Positions 7,911 through 17,625 of a stretch of DNA of 64,000 nt are shown one piece after another; the first letter of the stretch is position 1; every line of letters starts with the position of its first letter. Position numbers and translations under genes: made by a program. The stretch is from Deinococcus koreensis (GTDB lineage Bacteria > Deinococcota > Deinococci > Deinococcales > Deinococcaceae), in assembly GCF_002901445.1 (NCBI RefSeq), contig NZ_PPPD01000001.1, positions 1,737,501 to 1,801,500 on the forward strand, given 5' to 3'. The notes under the pieces are model-generated. The model was not told the DNA's origin and did not search any database. It saw only the letters and a list, made by a program, of their open reading frames with translations.

Positions 7911-9566
7911 TCACAGTCGGCGGATCAGGCGCATGAAGAAGATCGACAGCACGGCCGCCATGACGCCCAGGGCGCTGACGGTCGGCCAGTGGAGCCCGGC
8001 CTGCTGGGCGTAGAGGAAGGCGCCTGCACCCGCGCCGAGCGGCAGCACGAGCGGCAGACTCCACCACGCCAGGCGCCCGACCGCGAAACCGGCCGCCGCC
8101 CCCAGCACAGCCGCGACCACCACCCCCGGCGTGCCCAGTTGCTGGATCGCCGGGAGCAGGAGCGGCAGCTGCGCGAAGCCCAGCACCGCTCCCAGCCCCA
8201 CGCACAGCGCGACCAGCAGCGTGCGGGTCAGGGGCCGCGGGCCGGGTGCCGGAGCATGACCGGGCACCGGAACCGGTCGGGGCGCCGCCTGGGGGGGCGG
8301 GCTGGGCGCGGGAACAGGTCGGGGCGTCGGCTGCGCCTGGGGTTTCGGTGGCGGGGCGGGAGCCGGACGCGGAGTCGGCGCTGGCGCCGGGGCGGGACGC
8401 GCAGGGGGCGGCGCCGGGCGCGGTGCGGGCGCCCTCTGCGGCGCCGGCTGCGGCTGTGGAGCGGGCTGGGGCCCGGACTGCGGCCCGGATTGCGGCCTCG
8501 GCTGGGGGACGGGCTGTGGTGCGGGGGGCGGTGGGGTGGGGGGCTGGGCACGCGCGGCCGGTCTGGCGGCCGGCTGGCTGGGCACGGGCTGGCTAGACCC
8601 AGGCTGAGCGGCGGGGGCACTCGCGGCGAGCCCCACGCCCATCAGCTCCAGCAGCCCGTGGGCACTTTGCGGCCGCTCCTCGACCCGCAGGGCCATCGAC
8701 TTCTCGACCGCGCGGCGCAGGGGCACGGGCGTGCCGGGCGGCAACTGGGGCAGCGCGGTGCCCAGCATCAGGTCGGTGGCGGGGGGCGGCATGAGGCCAG
8801 TCAGGGCGTGGTGCAGGGTGGCGCCCAGCGAATAGATGTCGGTGTAGGGCCCGTAGCGCGCCGAGTTGCCGTACTGCTCCAGCGGCGCGTAGCCCGGCGT
8901 GACCAGCCGCGTGTGGCTCACGGTCTTGCCCGGCGCGAAGGCCCGCACCGAACCGAAGTCGATCAGCACCACGCGCCCCGCCCGGTGCAGGAAGATGTTG
9001 TCGGGTTTGATGTCGCGGTGCAGCAGACCGGCGCCGTGCACGATCTCCAGCGTGCGCGACACCGAGCGGGCGATCTCCAGCACAACCGCCGGGGGCACCG
9101 GGCCGCGCTTCTCGATGGCGCCCCCCAGCGTCTCGCCTTCCAGGAATTCCATCACCAGATACGCGGTGCCGTTTTCCTCGAAGTAGTTCAGCACGCGCAC
9201 GATGCCCGGGTCGTTGAAGCGGGCCAGCACCCTGGCTTCGTCCAGAAAGCGCTTTTTCGTTTCCTGGAACTCGGCCGTGCTCAGGCTGCCGGGCGGGACG
9301 ACCCGCGCCACGCTGCGCTGCGAGCCGTCCACGAACAGCTCCTTGACCGCCACGCGCAGATTCTGTTTCACGTCCTGCGCGTCGTAGGTGATGCCGAAGC
9401 CGCCGCGCCCCAGCACCCGGCTCAGCACGTACTGCCCGCCGGCCAGCGTGCAGCCCGCCGGCAGCGCCACCGAGGCGGTCGCGGCGGCCGACGACAGCGG
9501 CGCCCCGCAGGTGCGGCACACCGTATCGGACGGCTGGATGGGCGAGGCGCAGACCGGGCAGTGCAT
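7911..9566 (-). CDS. membrane Ser/Thr protein kinase with N-terminal zinc ribbon
   Basis: This 551-residue kinase opens with a zinc ribbon (C3, C6, C17, C20), then a complete catalytic domain: P-loop GRGGFG (53-58), K75 in VAVKE, HRDIKPDN (183-190), DFG (203-205) and the activation segment TPGYAPLEQYG (223-233). The GGFGITY and TPGYAPLEQY motifs mark a known bacterial subgroup. A Pro/Gln/Ala-rich linker of roughly 120 residues follows. The last 100 residues are hydrophobic with about four membrane helices ending in RLIRRL. The kinase domain therefore sits in the cytoplasm, tethered to the membrane. Its ATG lies three bases after the vWA stop codon within TGAGGAATG. Confidence 0.94.
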   Translation of the reverse strand: MHCPVCASPIQPSDTVCRTCGAPLSSAAATASVALPAGCTLAGGQYVLSRVLGRGGFGITYDAQDVKQNLRVAVKELFVDGSQRSVARVVPPGSLSTAEFQETKKRFLDEARVLARFNDPGIVRVLNYFEENGTAYLVMEFLEGETLGGAIEKRGPVPPAVVLEIARSVSRTLEIVHGAGLLHRDIKPDNIFLHRAGRVVLIDFGSVRAFAPGKTVSHTRLVTPGYAPLEQYGNSARYGPYTDIYSLGATLHHALTGLMPPPATDLMLGTALPQLPPGTPVPLRRAVEKSMALRVEERPQSAHGLLELMGVGLAASAPAAQPGSSQPVPSQPAARPAARAQPPTPPPPAPQPVPQPRPQSGPQSGPQPAPQPQPAPQRAPAPRPAPPPARPAPAPAPTPRPAPAPPPKPQAQPTPRPVPAPSPPPQAAPRPVPVPGHAPAPGPRPLTRTLLVALCVGLGAVLGFAQLPLLLPAIQQLGTPGVVVAAVLGAAAGFAVGRLAWWSLPLVLPLGAGAGAFLYAQQAGLHWPTVSALGVMAAVLSIFFMRLIRRL

Positions 9567-9569
9567 TCC

Positions 9570-10958
9570 TCAGGCTCCGGTCATCTTCCGGATCTCCTCG
9601 TCGGAAGGGAGGGTGCTGCCCCCGTCGGCAGCCTTGATGGTCTGGGTCTTGGCGCCCAGCCGCATGGTCTTGGCCGTGCCCAGCGAGATGGTCTTGGAGG
9701 AGCCCAGTTCCCCGATGGCCCGGTCGAGCACCTGGGTCATGGCGCCGTTGCCCAGGCGCACGGTCATGGAGCGTGCCAGTTCCAGCGTCTTGGCGGCCTG
9801 CGCGGGGTTGCTGCCGGCCTCGCGGGTGGCCTGCGCGACCAGCCCCTCGATGTTGCGCTGCTGCACCCACTGCATGACCTCGGGGTCGACGCGGGCGGCC
9901 ATCGCCTCGTCGCCCGTGAATTCCACCAGCACGTCCAGCGGGGGAATCTCGCCCCGGTAGTTGGCGCCCGGCACCTGATAGGTCAGGCCGAGCTGCGCCA
10001 GCCGCATCCGCGCGGCGGGGCGGGCGGGCAGCGTGAATTCCAGCACGTAGGTCGCGCCGATGCCCGCTTCCACGTTGCCCAGGGGCAATGGCCCGTCCGT
10101 CTTGCTCACGTCGGTCTGGGTGGGCTGCACGCGGGTCACGCGGTCGAGCACCACGTCCTTCACGGTACGGACACTGAGGGCCACGTTGGTCACGACCTCG
10201 TTGGCGGCCTGCTGCAGGTCGCCCAGCAGGGCGGCGGGCAGTTCGGTGGCGCGCACGGCGGGCGGCTGGGGATTGTCGGTGTCGGGCACCACGTCGATGG
10301 GCTGGCCCTGCGTGCGGTCCGTGATCAGGGTCAGCAGTTCGGTGTTCACCTCGTCGCCCACGCCCACCGTGGTCACGGGAATCTGCAGGCCCGAGAGCAC
10401 GCCCGCCTGTTCCTCGACCACCGGGGCGTCGAAGGCCTGCCCGTCGGTGAGCAGCACCATGCGGCGGCTGCCGGTCTCGGACTGCAGCAGCCGGGCGCCG
10501 GCCTGCATCCCCAGGCCCATGTTCGTGCCGCCCGAGTACCAGTCCAGCCGCTCCACACCGGCCAGCAGCCGGGCGCGGTCATCGGCTCCGGTGAAGGGCA
10601 CCAGCACGTCGGCCATGTCGTCGAACTTGACCAGCGCCAGGCGGTCTTCGGGGCGCAGCAGGTCGGAGTTGATGATGCCGGTCAGCGCCTCGGTGAGCAG
10701 CTCCAGCTTGTTCTTGGCGCCGCGCACGACCTCGTACTGCCGGCCGTCCACGAAGGTCGTCTGGCCGGTGGTGGAGGTCGGCTCGGTCACCACCTCGCGC
10801 ATGGAGCCGCTGGTGTCGACCACGAACACCACCGAGAGGTTGGGCCGGGCCTGACCCGCCTGCGCGGTGGGCCGCACGTGCAGCGTCAGGAAGAGTTTCT
10901 GCCCCTGGGTCTGGGCGAGCAGGAATTCCCGGTGGGGCCGGACTGTGGCATCAAGCAT
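9570..10958 (-). CDS. von Willebrand factor A domain protein of the kinase operon
   Basis: This 462-residue protein has a vWA domain with an intact metal site (D48, S50, S52 in VVDTSGSM; TNMGLG and LLTDG later). Such domains bind partner proteins through a divalent metal. The second half is a beta-rich region followed by helices. The last 35 residues carry repeated KT(I/M)xLG-like units rich in threonine. No signal peptide is seen, so it is probably cytoplasmic. It is the first gene of the operon; the ATG at 10958 has a Shine-Dalgarno AAGGAG. vWA, Ser/Thr kinase and PP2C gene triads are known from tellurite-resistance-linked systems (TerY-P). This set resembles those but has no ter genes beside it. 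Confidence 0.88.
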   Translation of the reverse strand: MLDATVRPHREFLLAQTQGQKLFLTLHVRPTAQAGQARPNLSVVFVVDTSGSMREVVTEPTSTTGQTTFVDGRQYEVVRGAKNKLELLTEALTGIINSDLLRPEDRLALVKFDDMADVLVPFTGADDRARLLAGVERLDWYSGGTNMGLGMQAGARLLQSETGSRRMVLLTDGQAFDAPVVEEQAGVLSGLQIPVTTVGVGDEVNTELLTLITDRTQGQPIDVVPDTDNPQPPAVRATELPAALLGDLQQAANEVVTNVALSVRTVKDVVLDRVTRVQPTQTDVSKTDGPLPLGNVEAGIGATYVLEFTLPARPAARMRLAQLGLTYQVPGANYRGEIPPLDVLVEFTGDEAMAARVDPEVMQWVQQRNIEGLVAQATREAGSNPAQAAKTLELARSMTVRLGNGAMTQVLDRAIGELGSSKTISLGTAKTMRLGAKTQTIKAADGGSTLPSDEEIRKMTGA

Positions 10959-11191
10959 GGGGTCTCCTTGTTCATGTCCATTATGGGCACGCGGCCCCAA
11001 AGGTTCCGGGGAGCATGGAGACCAGGTGAAGCGCGACTGAATCCCAGGCCGGGCCTTGCTCCCGGCTGGGACGGCATGAACCCGGCCACCCGGGGGCCGC
11101 GTGCCGCCTGGGCGCTCAGGCCAAACCGCTGGATTTCCTAAAGTCAGGGGGGTGACAGCGCTGCCTTCTGCACCCTCCTAAGGTGGGCCGC
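10959..11191. promoter_or_regulatory. divergent intergenic region of the kinase operon
   Basis: About 230 bases without a gene. On the minus strand CATAAT (plus-strand 10980-10985) is a likely -10 for the vWA operon. Near the other end TAAGGT (11179-11184) is a -10 for the PfpI gene, 13 bases before its ATG. I see no clear operator. Confidence 0.45.
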
Positions 11192-11989
11192 ATGACCACC
11201 TCTTCCCCCAGGATCCTCGTCGTCATGTCGAGCGACGACCAGCTGCCCCTGCAGAACGGCCAGACCCACGCCACCGGCTTCTACCTCAACGAGTTCGGCG
11301 TGCCGGCCCAGCGGCTGGTGCAGGAGGGCTACGAGCTGATCATCGCCACGCCGCGCGGCAACCGGCCCCCGCTCGATACCGGCAGCGACGTGAAGGACTA
11401 CTTCAAGGACGAGGCCGAGCACCAGCAGATCAAGGCCTTCGTGGAGGAACGGCTGTCGGGCGAGATCGTGACTCTGGCCGACGCCGCTGCCCGCCTGGAC
11501 GACTTCGCGGCCGTGTTCCTGCCCGGCGGGCACGCCCCGATGATCGAACTGATGCGCAACCCCGACCTGGGACGCGTTCTGGCGCACTTCCACGAGCGGG
11601 CGCTGCCCACCGCGCTGATCTGCCACGCCCCGGTGGCCCTGCTGGCCGCGCAGTCCGGCGCCGCCGCCTTCCAGCAGGCCCTGGAGTCGGGCGGCAGCCC
11701 GCAGGCGCAGGACTTCCTGTACCGCGGCTACCAGGCCACGGTGTTCAGCACCCCCGAGGAGCAGGACGCCGAGGGCGGCTTCGAGGCGCCCATGCTGTAC
11801 TACCCCGAGGCTGCCCTGAGCGCCGCCGGGATGCAGGTCACCAACGGGGCGAAGTGGACGAGCAACGTCGTGCGCGACCGTGAACTGATCACCGGACAGA
11901 ACCCCATGAGCGACGAGGAATTCGTGACGGTCTTCCTGGCGGCGTTGCAGGAGAGCCCGGCTCGGGATGCCGATAGGGTGGGCGCATGA
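11192..11989 (+). CDS. DJ-1/PfpI family protein (class I amidotransferase-like)
   Basis: This 265-residue protein is of the DJ-1/PfpI/Hsp31 group, whose members act as chaperones, glyoxalases or deglycases. The nucleophile elbow is LICHAPVALL, with the catalytic cysteine followed by histidine. PGGHAPMIEL is the conserved upstream loop. The N-terminal acidic glutamate region and the extended insert (VKDYFKDEAEHQQIKAF) match the longer Hsp31-like members. A GTG nine bases upstream is possible, but the leaderless -10 spacing favours the ATG at 11192. Its end overlaps the next gene by four bases (ATGA), so the two are likely co-expressed. Confidence 0.87.
   Translation: MTTSSPRILVVMSSDDQLPLQNGQTHATGFYLNEFGVPAQRLVQEGYELIIATPRGNRPPLDTGSDVKDYFKDEAEHQQIKAFVEERLSGEIVTLADAAARLDDFAAVFLPGGHAPMIELMRNPDLGRVLAHFHERALPTALICHAPVALLAAQSGAAAFQQALESGGSPQAQDFLYRGYQATVFSTPEEQDAEGGFEAPMLYYPEAALSAAGMQVTNGAKWTSNVVRDRELITGQNPMSDEEFVTVFLAALQESPARDADRVGA
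11974..11979 (+). promoter_or_regulatory. internal leaderless -10 TAGGGT
   Basis: TAGGGT lies inside the end of the PfpI gene, exactly 12 bases before the ATG at 11986. The small monooxygenase may have its own leaderless transcript as well as read-through. Confidence 0.5.
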
Positions 11990-12291
11990 GCACGGTCAAC
12001 GTCCACGCCGTCATCACGCCGAAGCCGGAATTCGCCGCCCAGGTCGAGCAGGAAATGCGGACGATGGTTAAACACAGCCGCCAGGAGGAGGGCAACCTCC
12101 GCTACGACCTACTGCGAGAGGACAAAGACGGTTCGGTGCGCTTCCACGTGCAGGAGCGCTACCGGGACATGGCGGCCGTCGAGGCCCACCGGGCCAGCGC
12201 GCACTACCAGGCGTACCGGGCCAGGGCCGGGGACTGGTTCAGCGAGGCGCCCCAGGTCGCGGTGCTGACCGAGGTGGACGTCGCGGGCTGA
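11986..12291 (+). CDS. ABM-domain monooxygenase-like protein
   Basis: This 101-residue protein has the antibiotic biosynthesis monooxygenase fold, a dimeric ferredoxin-like barrel used by YgiN-type quinol monooxygenases. Typical features are VHAVITPKPEFAAQVEQEM, the central SRQEEGNLRYDLL with its conserved E-G-N-L-x-Y-D core, and RFHVQERYRDMAAVEAHRAS with the EA-x-H motif. Many relatives handle reactive quinones or aldehydes, which fits its coupling to a DJ-1/PfpI stress protein. The substrate is not known. Confidence 0.87.
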   Translation: MSTVNVHAVITPKPEFAAQVEQEMRTMVKHSRQEEGNLRYDLLREDKDGSVRFHVQERYRDMAAVEAHRASAHYQAYRARAGDWFSEAPQVAVLTEVDVAG

Positions 12292-12405
12292 GGCCCAGTG
12301 TGGAGAGGGGCGACAGGAGGAGGGCGGGCGTCAGTGGCGTTCGCCTTCGTTTTTGCCGGTGGGCCATTGGAAAGACGCACGTGCAGGAGAGCGAACAAAC
12401 AGCTC
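12292..12405. other. short intergenic gap
   Basis: Between convergent genes. It contains a weak GGCG/CGCC hairpin followed by TTTTT near 12340-12355 that may end transcription of the monooxygenase. Nothing else is visible. Confidence 0.3.
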
Positions 12406-12963
12406 CTACAGCACGCCGCCGTAGATGTCGTCCAGCGTGAGGCCCAGGCCCAGGCTGGGCACCCCGACCTCGCCCGAGCCGACGACCTCGCGCAGTTTCC
12501 AGCCCTGCGCCCGCTGGTACTCGTAGACCCGCCTCTCGCCCTGCTCCACGATCAGGGAGGTCTGCAGGCTGGGCAGGTCGGTGTAGATACCGTATTTGCC
12601 GATCCGGTCGATGCTGGCCGTGCTGCCTGAGAGCACTTCGACCAGCAGGCAGGGTGCGGTCTCCGACAGGTGGTCGCCGCTGGCCGCGTCGCAGACGAGC
12701 ATCACGTCCGGGTAATAGTACGAGCCGCTGGAATCGAGATACAGGCGCATGTCGGCCAGATGCAGGCGGCAGCCCTGGCGGCGGGCATGGGGGTGCAGCG
12801 TAGCCGCGATGTTCATGGAAATCAACGAATGCGAGCGGCTCGCCCCGGCCTGACCGTGCAGCGGATACACGAAGCCTCCCACGTACTCGCGCTTGTACGG
12901 GCTGGTGGCCTCGGTGCGCAGGTACTCCTCCATGCTCATGGCTTTGAAGCGCCCTTCGGACAT
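12406..12963 (-). CDS. Uma2 family (DUF820) putative nuclease
   Basis: This 185-residue protein belongs to the Uma2/DUF820 family, with a restriction-endonuclease-like fold often found in many copies in cyanobacteria and Deinococcus. The active-site motif is visible as YYYPDVMLVC (the aspartate) followed by CLLVEVLS (the E-x-x box), with the N-terminal YEYLRTE-like segment as MEEYLRTEATSPYKREYVGG. The biological role of the family is unsettled. It is a single gene with a leaderless promoter. Confidence 0.88.
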   Translation of the reverse strand: MSEGRFKAMSMEEYLRTEATSPYKREYVGGFVYPLHGQAGASRSHSLISMNIAATLHPHARRQGCRLHLADMRLYLDSSGSYYYPDVMLVCDAASGDHLSETAPCLLVEVLSGSTASIDRIGKYGIYTDLPSLQTSLIVEQGERRVYEYQRAQGWKLREVVGSGEVGVPSLGLGLTLDDIYGGVL

Positions 12964-12968
12964 GACTC

Positions 12969-12974
12969 AGTGTA
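12969..12974 (-). promoter_or_regulatory. leaderless promoter -10 TACACT
   Basis: TACACT on the minus strand begins 11 bases before the ATG at 12963 of the Uma2 gene. Confidence 0.6.
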
Positions 12975-13015
12975 CTCATGTCACAAGAGGCTCTGAGCTG
13001 TGGGCTCTGAGAAAC

Positions 13016-13040
13016 GGCGCTGGGGACGAGCCTCAGCGCC
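13016..13040 (-). terminator. terminator after uvrB
   Basis: A 7-bp stem (13016-13022 with 13034-13040, GGCGCTG/CAGCGCC) lies 17 bases after the uvrB stop. On the minus strand it is followed by GTTTCTC, a modest T-tract. Confidence 0.6.
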
Positions 13041-13056
13041 GCTCATCGCCCGCTGG

Positions 13057-15072
<2,016 letters not shown>

Positions 15073-15124
15073 GGAACCTCCGGGGTGGGGAGCGGGCAGC
15101 GGCGGACGCTGAACGAATCTCCCT

Positions 15125-15130
15125 ATTTTA
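15125..15130 (-). promoter_or_regulatory. uvrB promoter -10 TAAAAT
   Basis: TAAAAT on the minus strand, 53 bases before the uvrB ATG. Its upstream half is covered by the response-motif palindrome at 15128-15144, as expected for repression at the promoter. Confidence 0.65.
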
Positions 15131-15144
15131 CGCCCCGGACGTAA
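15128..15144. promoter_or_regulatory. radiation/desiccation response motif (DdrO operator)
   Basis: TTACGCCCCGGACGTAA is a 17-bp near-palindrome. It matches the published Deinococcus motif TTATGTCATTGACATAA at its defining ends (TTA-G and AC-TAA), and it overlaps the uvrB -10. uvrB is a known member of this regulon, in which the repressor DdrO is cleaved by IrrE/PprI after damage. The location supports the call; binding itself is inferred. Confidence 0.72.
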
Positions 15145-15233
15145 GAGGAATGTAGGCCGGATGGCGGAGGCCGGGCCCATCCTTCCTTCATTCCCCCGCC
15201 TGGACTCCGTTGCCTTGAGTCCACTGCCTTGAA

Positions 15234-15239
15234 TACAGT
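15234..15239 (+). promoter_or_regulatory. leaderless promoter -10 TACAGT
   Basis: TACAGT begins 12 bases before the ATG at 15246. Confidence 0.6.
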
Positions 15240-15245
15240 GCCCCC

Positions 15246-15920
15246 ATGCCCTTCACGTCCCGGGAACTCGGGCTGCTGAGTCAGAACTGCTACGGCGCCA
15301 CAGACCTGCCTGAGTGGCTGGAGCGGATGCGTCTGGAGGGGCCGGGAGACTATGGCTGGCCGCCCGCGCCGGGTCACTACGCGCCGGAGGACACCCCTCT
15401 GTATGAGCGGATCTTCGCTCAGATCTGGCACCAGGGCGACCTCTACCCGGCCACCTACATCGCGGTTCCGGTGTGGTGCGAGGTCGTGGCCCGGTTTCCC
15501 GAGATCAGCCACGCCCGGCTGCTGAGTCTCCTCTCCCTGATCGAGACGTTTCGGCCCCTGTTCCAGCCCCGGCTGCTGGGTGAGGGGCGGATCGGGCAGG
15601 GAGAGATCGCAGCCTACGAGCAGGCGCTGAGCCAGCTGGCCGGTCACCTGCCCCGGCAGTTGACGCTGCTCTCGGATTCGACCGTCGCCGGCTTCCGGGA
15701 GGTGGAGAGCGTGCTGGCCCTGCTCGCCTTCGCCTCGGGGCAGTGCTGGGCAGGCACGCTGCTGACCTGACATGGGCTGCCGCTGACCCCGGCCACCGTG
15801 CAGGAGGCATCCGGCTTCGTCCTGAGCGACGCCCTGCTCGGCTCGCTCCGCTCTGGGCCTGAGACGCTCTGGCCGTTTCGGGAGGACGAGCCGGACATTC
15901 CGGAGGGGAGCGGGAGCTGA
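15246..15920 (+). pseudogene. hypothetical gene interrupted by an in-frame TGA
   Basis: The open frame from 15246 encodes 174 residues of an unrecognised, largely helical protein (for example RLLSLLSLIETFRPLF and REVESVLALLAFASG) and ends at TGA 15768-15770. The same frame stays open for 49 more codons to TGA 15918-15920, reading HGLPLTPATVQEASGF and onward. Those codons keep the strong third-position G/C of real genes. A tryptophan codon TGG changed to TGA would explain this. The gene is therefore probably a recent nonsense mutant, or a sequencing error, or a gene with a natural shorter end. The intact promoter and the absence of other damage favour a recent event. Confidence 0.6.
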
Positions 15921-15952
15921 ACCCTTCCATGCTCACGTCAGCGCCCGGAGGC

Positions 15953-16366
15953 TCATTCGGTGGTGGGCACGGCCGGTGGACGGATCACGCTGAACGTCAG
16001 GTTCTCGCCGCAGATGTCGCAGGCGGCGCTGGGAAAGACCAGGCCCAGTTCAGTCCAGGCGGTGGTGGCGTCGCCCCACGCTTCCAGGCCGGCCAGTTCG
16101 GCCTCCTCGGCGCAGGTGACGGCCCGCGCCCAGACCTGCTCCCCGCAGTGCGGACAGGGACGGGCCTGATCCGAGCGTGTCCAGCCGCGCACCAGGAGCC
16201 GGCCCACCTGCACCTGTGCGCCGTGCCAGGCCAGCGCGGCCAGCAGCGCCGCGTCGGGGCGGCCGGTGCGGCGCTCGATGTACCGCGTGGCGGCCTCCAG
16301 CGTGTCTGCCTCGACGCGGGTCGGGGTCGCCGGGGCGCGGCCCACCTCCAGCACATGCGTGGTCAT
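15953..16366 (-). CDS. hypothetical protein with zinc-ribbon-like cysteines
   Basis: I do not recognise this 137-residue protein. It carries two cysteine pairs, CPHC and CDIC, about 45 residues apart, plus one more cysteine (AVTCAEEAE), consistent with a small zinc-binding fold in the second half. The N-terminal half is helical (TLEAATRYIERRTGR and AALLAALAWHGAQ). No enzyme motif is visible. It runs opposite to the interrupted gene and ends 32 bases from it. Confidence 0.68.
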   Translation of the reverse strand: MTTHVLEVGRAPATPTRVEADTLEAATRYIERRTGRPDAALLAALAWHGAQVQVGRLLVRGWTRSDQARPCPHCGEQVWARAVTCAEEAELAGLEAWGDATTAWTELGLVFPSAACDICGENLTFSVIRPPAVPTTE

Positions 16367-16659
16367 GGCGCGTCCGGGGAGGTGGTCAGGGGCGGGCAGG
16401 CTGGGTTCCGAGTACGCCGGGGCTCACGCATCTTCTCCTCCTGTCGCGCTGGGGTGGCACCAGGGCACCGCGCGGCGACCGGGGGGGCCAATCTGCATGG
16501 TAAGGGGGCGGCGCAGACAGCAGGAACCGGCGTCTTCATCGCCCCTGAAGGCCCCGTCCACCCCGACCTTCCCACCCCCATCCGCCGCTCCCGTCCGGCG
16601 CCCCGCCCTTCACTGCCCAGGGGGATCGATGCCGGCGGCCATGCTCCCGATCTCCAGCC
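16367..16659. other. intergenic region, nothing recognised
   Basis: About 290 bases between two minus-strand genes. Codon-like patterns are weak in every frame. No promoter for the zinc-ribbon-like gene is obvious. Confidence 0.3.
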
Positions 16660-17484
16660 CTACTCGGGGCGCACCGCCACGACTTCCAGATACTCGGCGT
16701 CGTAGCGGGTCGTGCCGTCGCTGGCCTGGTTCTGCGCGGCCCACACCCCCTCCAGATCCTGCCGCAGGGCGGCCTGCCCCGCCTCGTCCAGCGCCGCGAA
16801 GGCCCGGTTGATCGGCCCGTAGTATTCGCGGAAGAACTCCACCACCGCCGCCGGGCCGAAGGGGTAGGCGAAGGGGTACGGGCGGCGGGTCAGGGTCAGG
16901 GCCGCCACGCCGCCGTGCAGGCGCGCCCGCACCGTGGCCTCGTCGCCCCACAGCATCGGCGAGGGCATCAGCGGCGAGGGCGGCACATGCTGGCCCAGCG
17001 TCCGGAAGACCTGCCCCAGGAAGCCCTGCGGCGTCCAGTTCGCCATGACGATCCGGCCGCCGGGGCGGGTGACGCGCGTCAGTTCGGCCGCCACCCGCTC
17101 GGGGCGCGGGGCGAACATGGCGCCGAAGAGGCTGACCACCACGTCGAAACTGGCGTCCGGGTAGGGGAGGGCCTCGGCGTCGCCCTCGTCGAAGGCGGCG
17201 CTCAGCCCCTCCGCCTGGGCCCGGGCGCGGGCCTGGGTGATCTGCTTCGGGGCGATGTCGATGCCGGTCACCACGGCGCCCGCCCGCGCCGCTGGAATGC
17301 CGATCTGGCCGGCGCCACAGCCCACGTCCAGCAGGCGCGTGCCGGGCGCGATTCCCTGCCGCTCCAGGAACTCCAGCGCGCCGGCTTCCAGAAAGGTGGC
17401 GAAATGGCCGTAGTCGCCGGCATTCCAGGTGGCGACCAGCCGGCTCTTCAGGGCCTGCATCTCGGGGGTCAGTGTCGCGGTCAT
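16660..17484 (-). CDS. class I SAM-dependent methyltransferase
   Basis: This 274-residue methyltransferase has the standard cofactor site: [16 protein letters not shown] (motif I), [15 protein letters not shown] (acidic loop) and [19 protein letters not shown] (motif IV), followed by [13 protein letters not shown]. This arrangement is typical of the UbiE/Methyltransf_11 small-molecule group. The substrate cannot be told. It is the last gene of a probable operon with a secreted cupin protein and an FAD oxidase under a SARP regulator, which suggests secondary metabolism or modification of a small aromatic compound. Confidence 0.87.
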   Translation of the reverse strand: MTATLTPEMQALKSRLVATWNAGDYGHFATFLEAGALEFLERQGIAPGTRLLDVGCGAGQIGIPAARAGAVVTGIDIAPKQITQARARAQAEGLSAAFDEGDAEALPYPDASFDVVVSLFGAMFAPRPERVAAELTRVTRPGGRIVMANWTPQGFLGQVFRTLGQHVPPSPLMPSPMLWGDEATVRARLHGGVAALTLTRRPYPFAYPFGPAAVVEFFREYYGPINRAFAALDEAGQAALRQDLEGVWAAQNQASDGTTRYDAEYLEVVAVRPE

Positions 17485-17625
17485 GGTGGTGCTCCTCCTT
17501 CGTCGAGTCCGCCGAAGTCAGGCGGTGGCCTTCCGGCGGCCTGCTGCCGCCCCGGCGCTCTGGGCCGGACAGGTCGTCCGTCGTGCCGGCCCCGCCCGGG
17601 CCCCCCTGCCGAGGCCGGCCCACTC

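Noticed and set aside
7821..11141. Open frame of 1106 codons on the plus strand across the kinase operon
   Set aside because: It is antisense to three well-recognised proteins, is full of His/Gly/Arg runs typical of reverse-strand reading of GC-rich genes, and has no domain.
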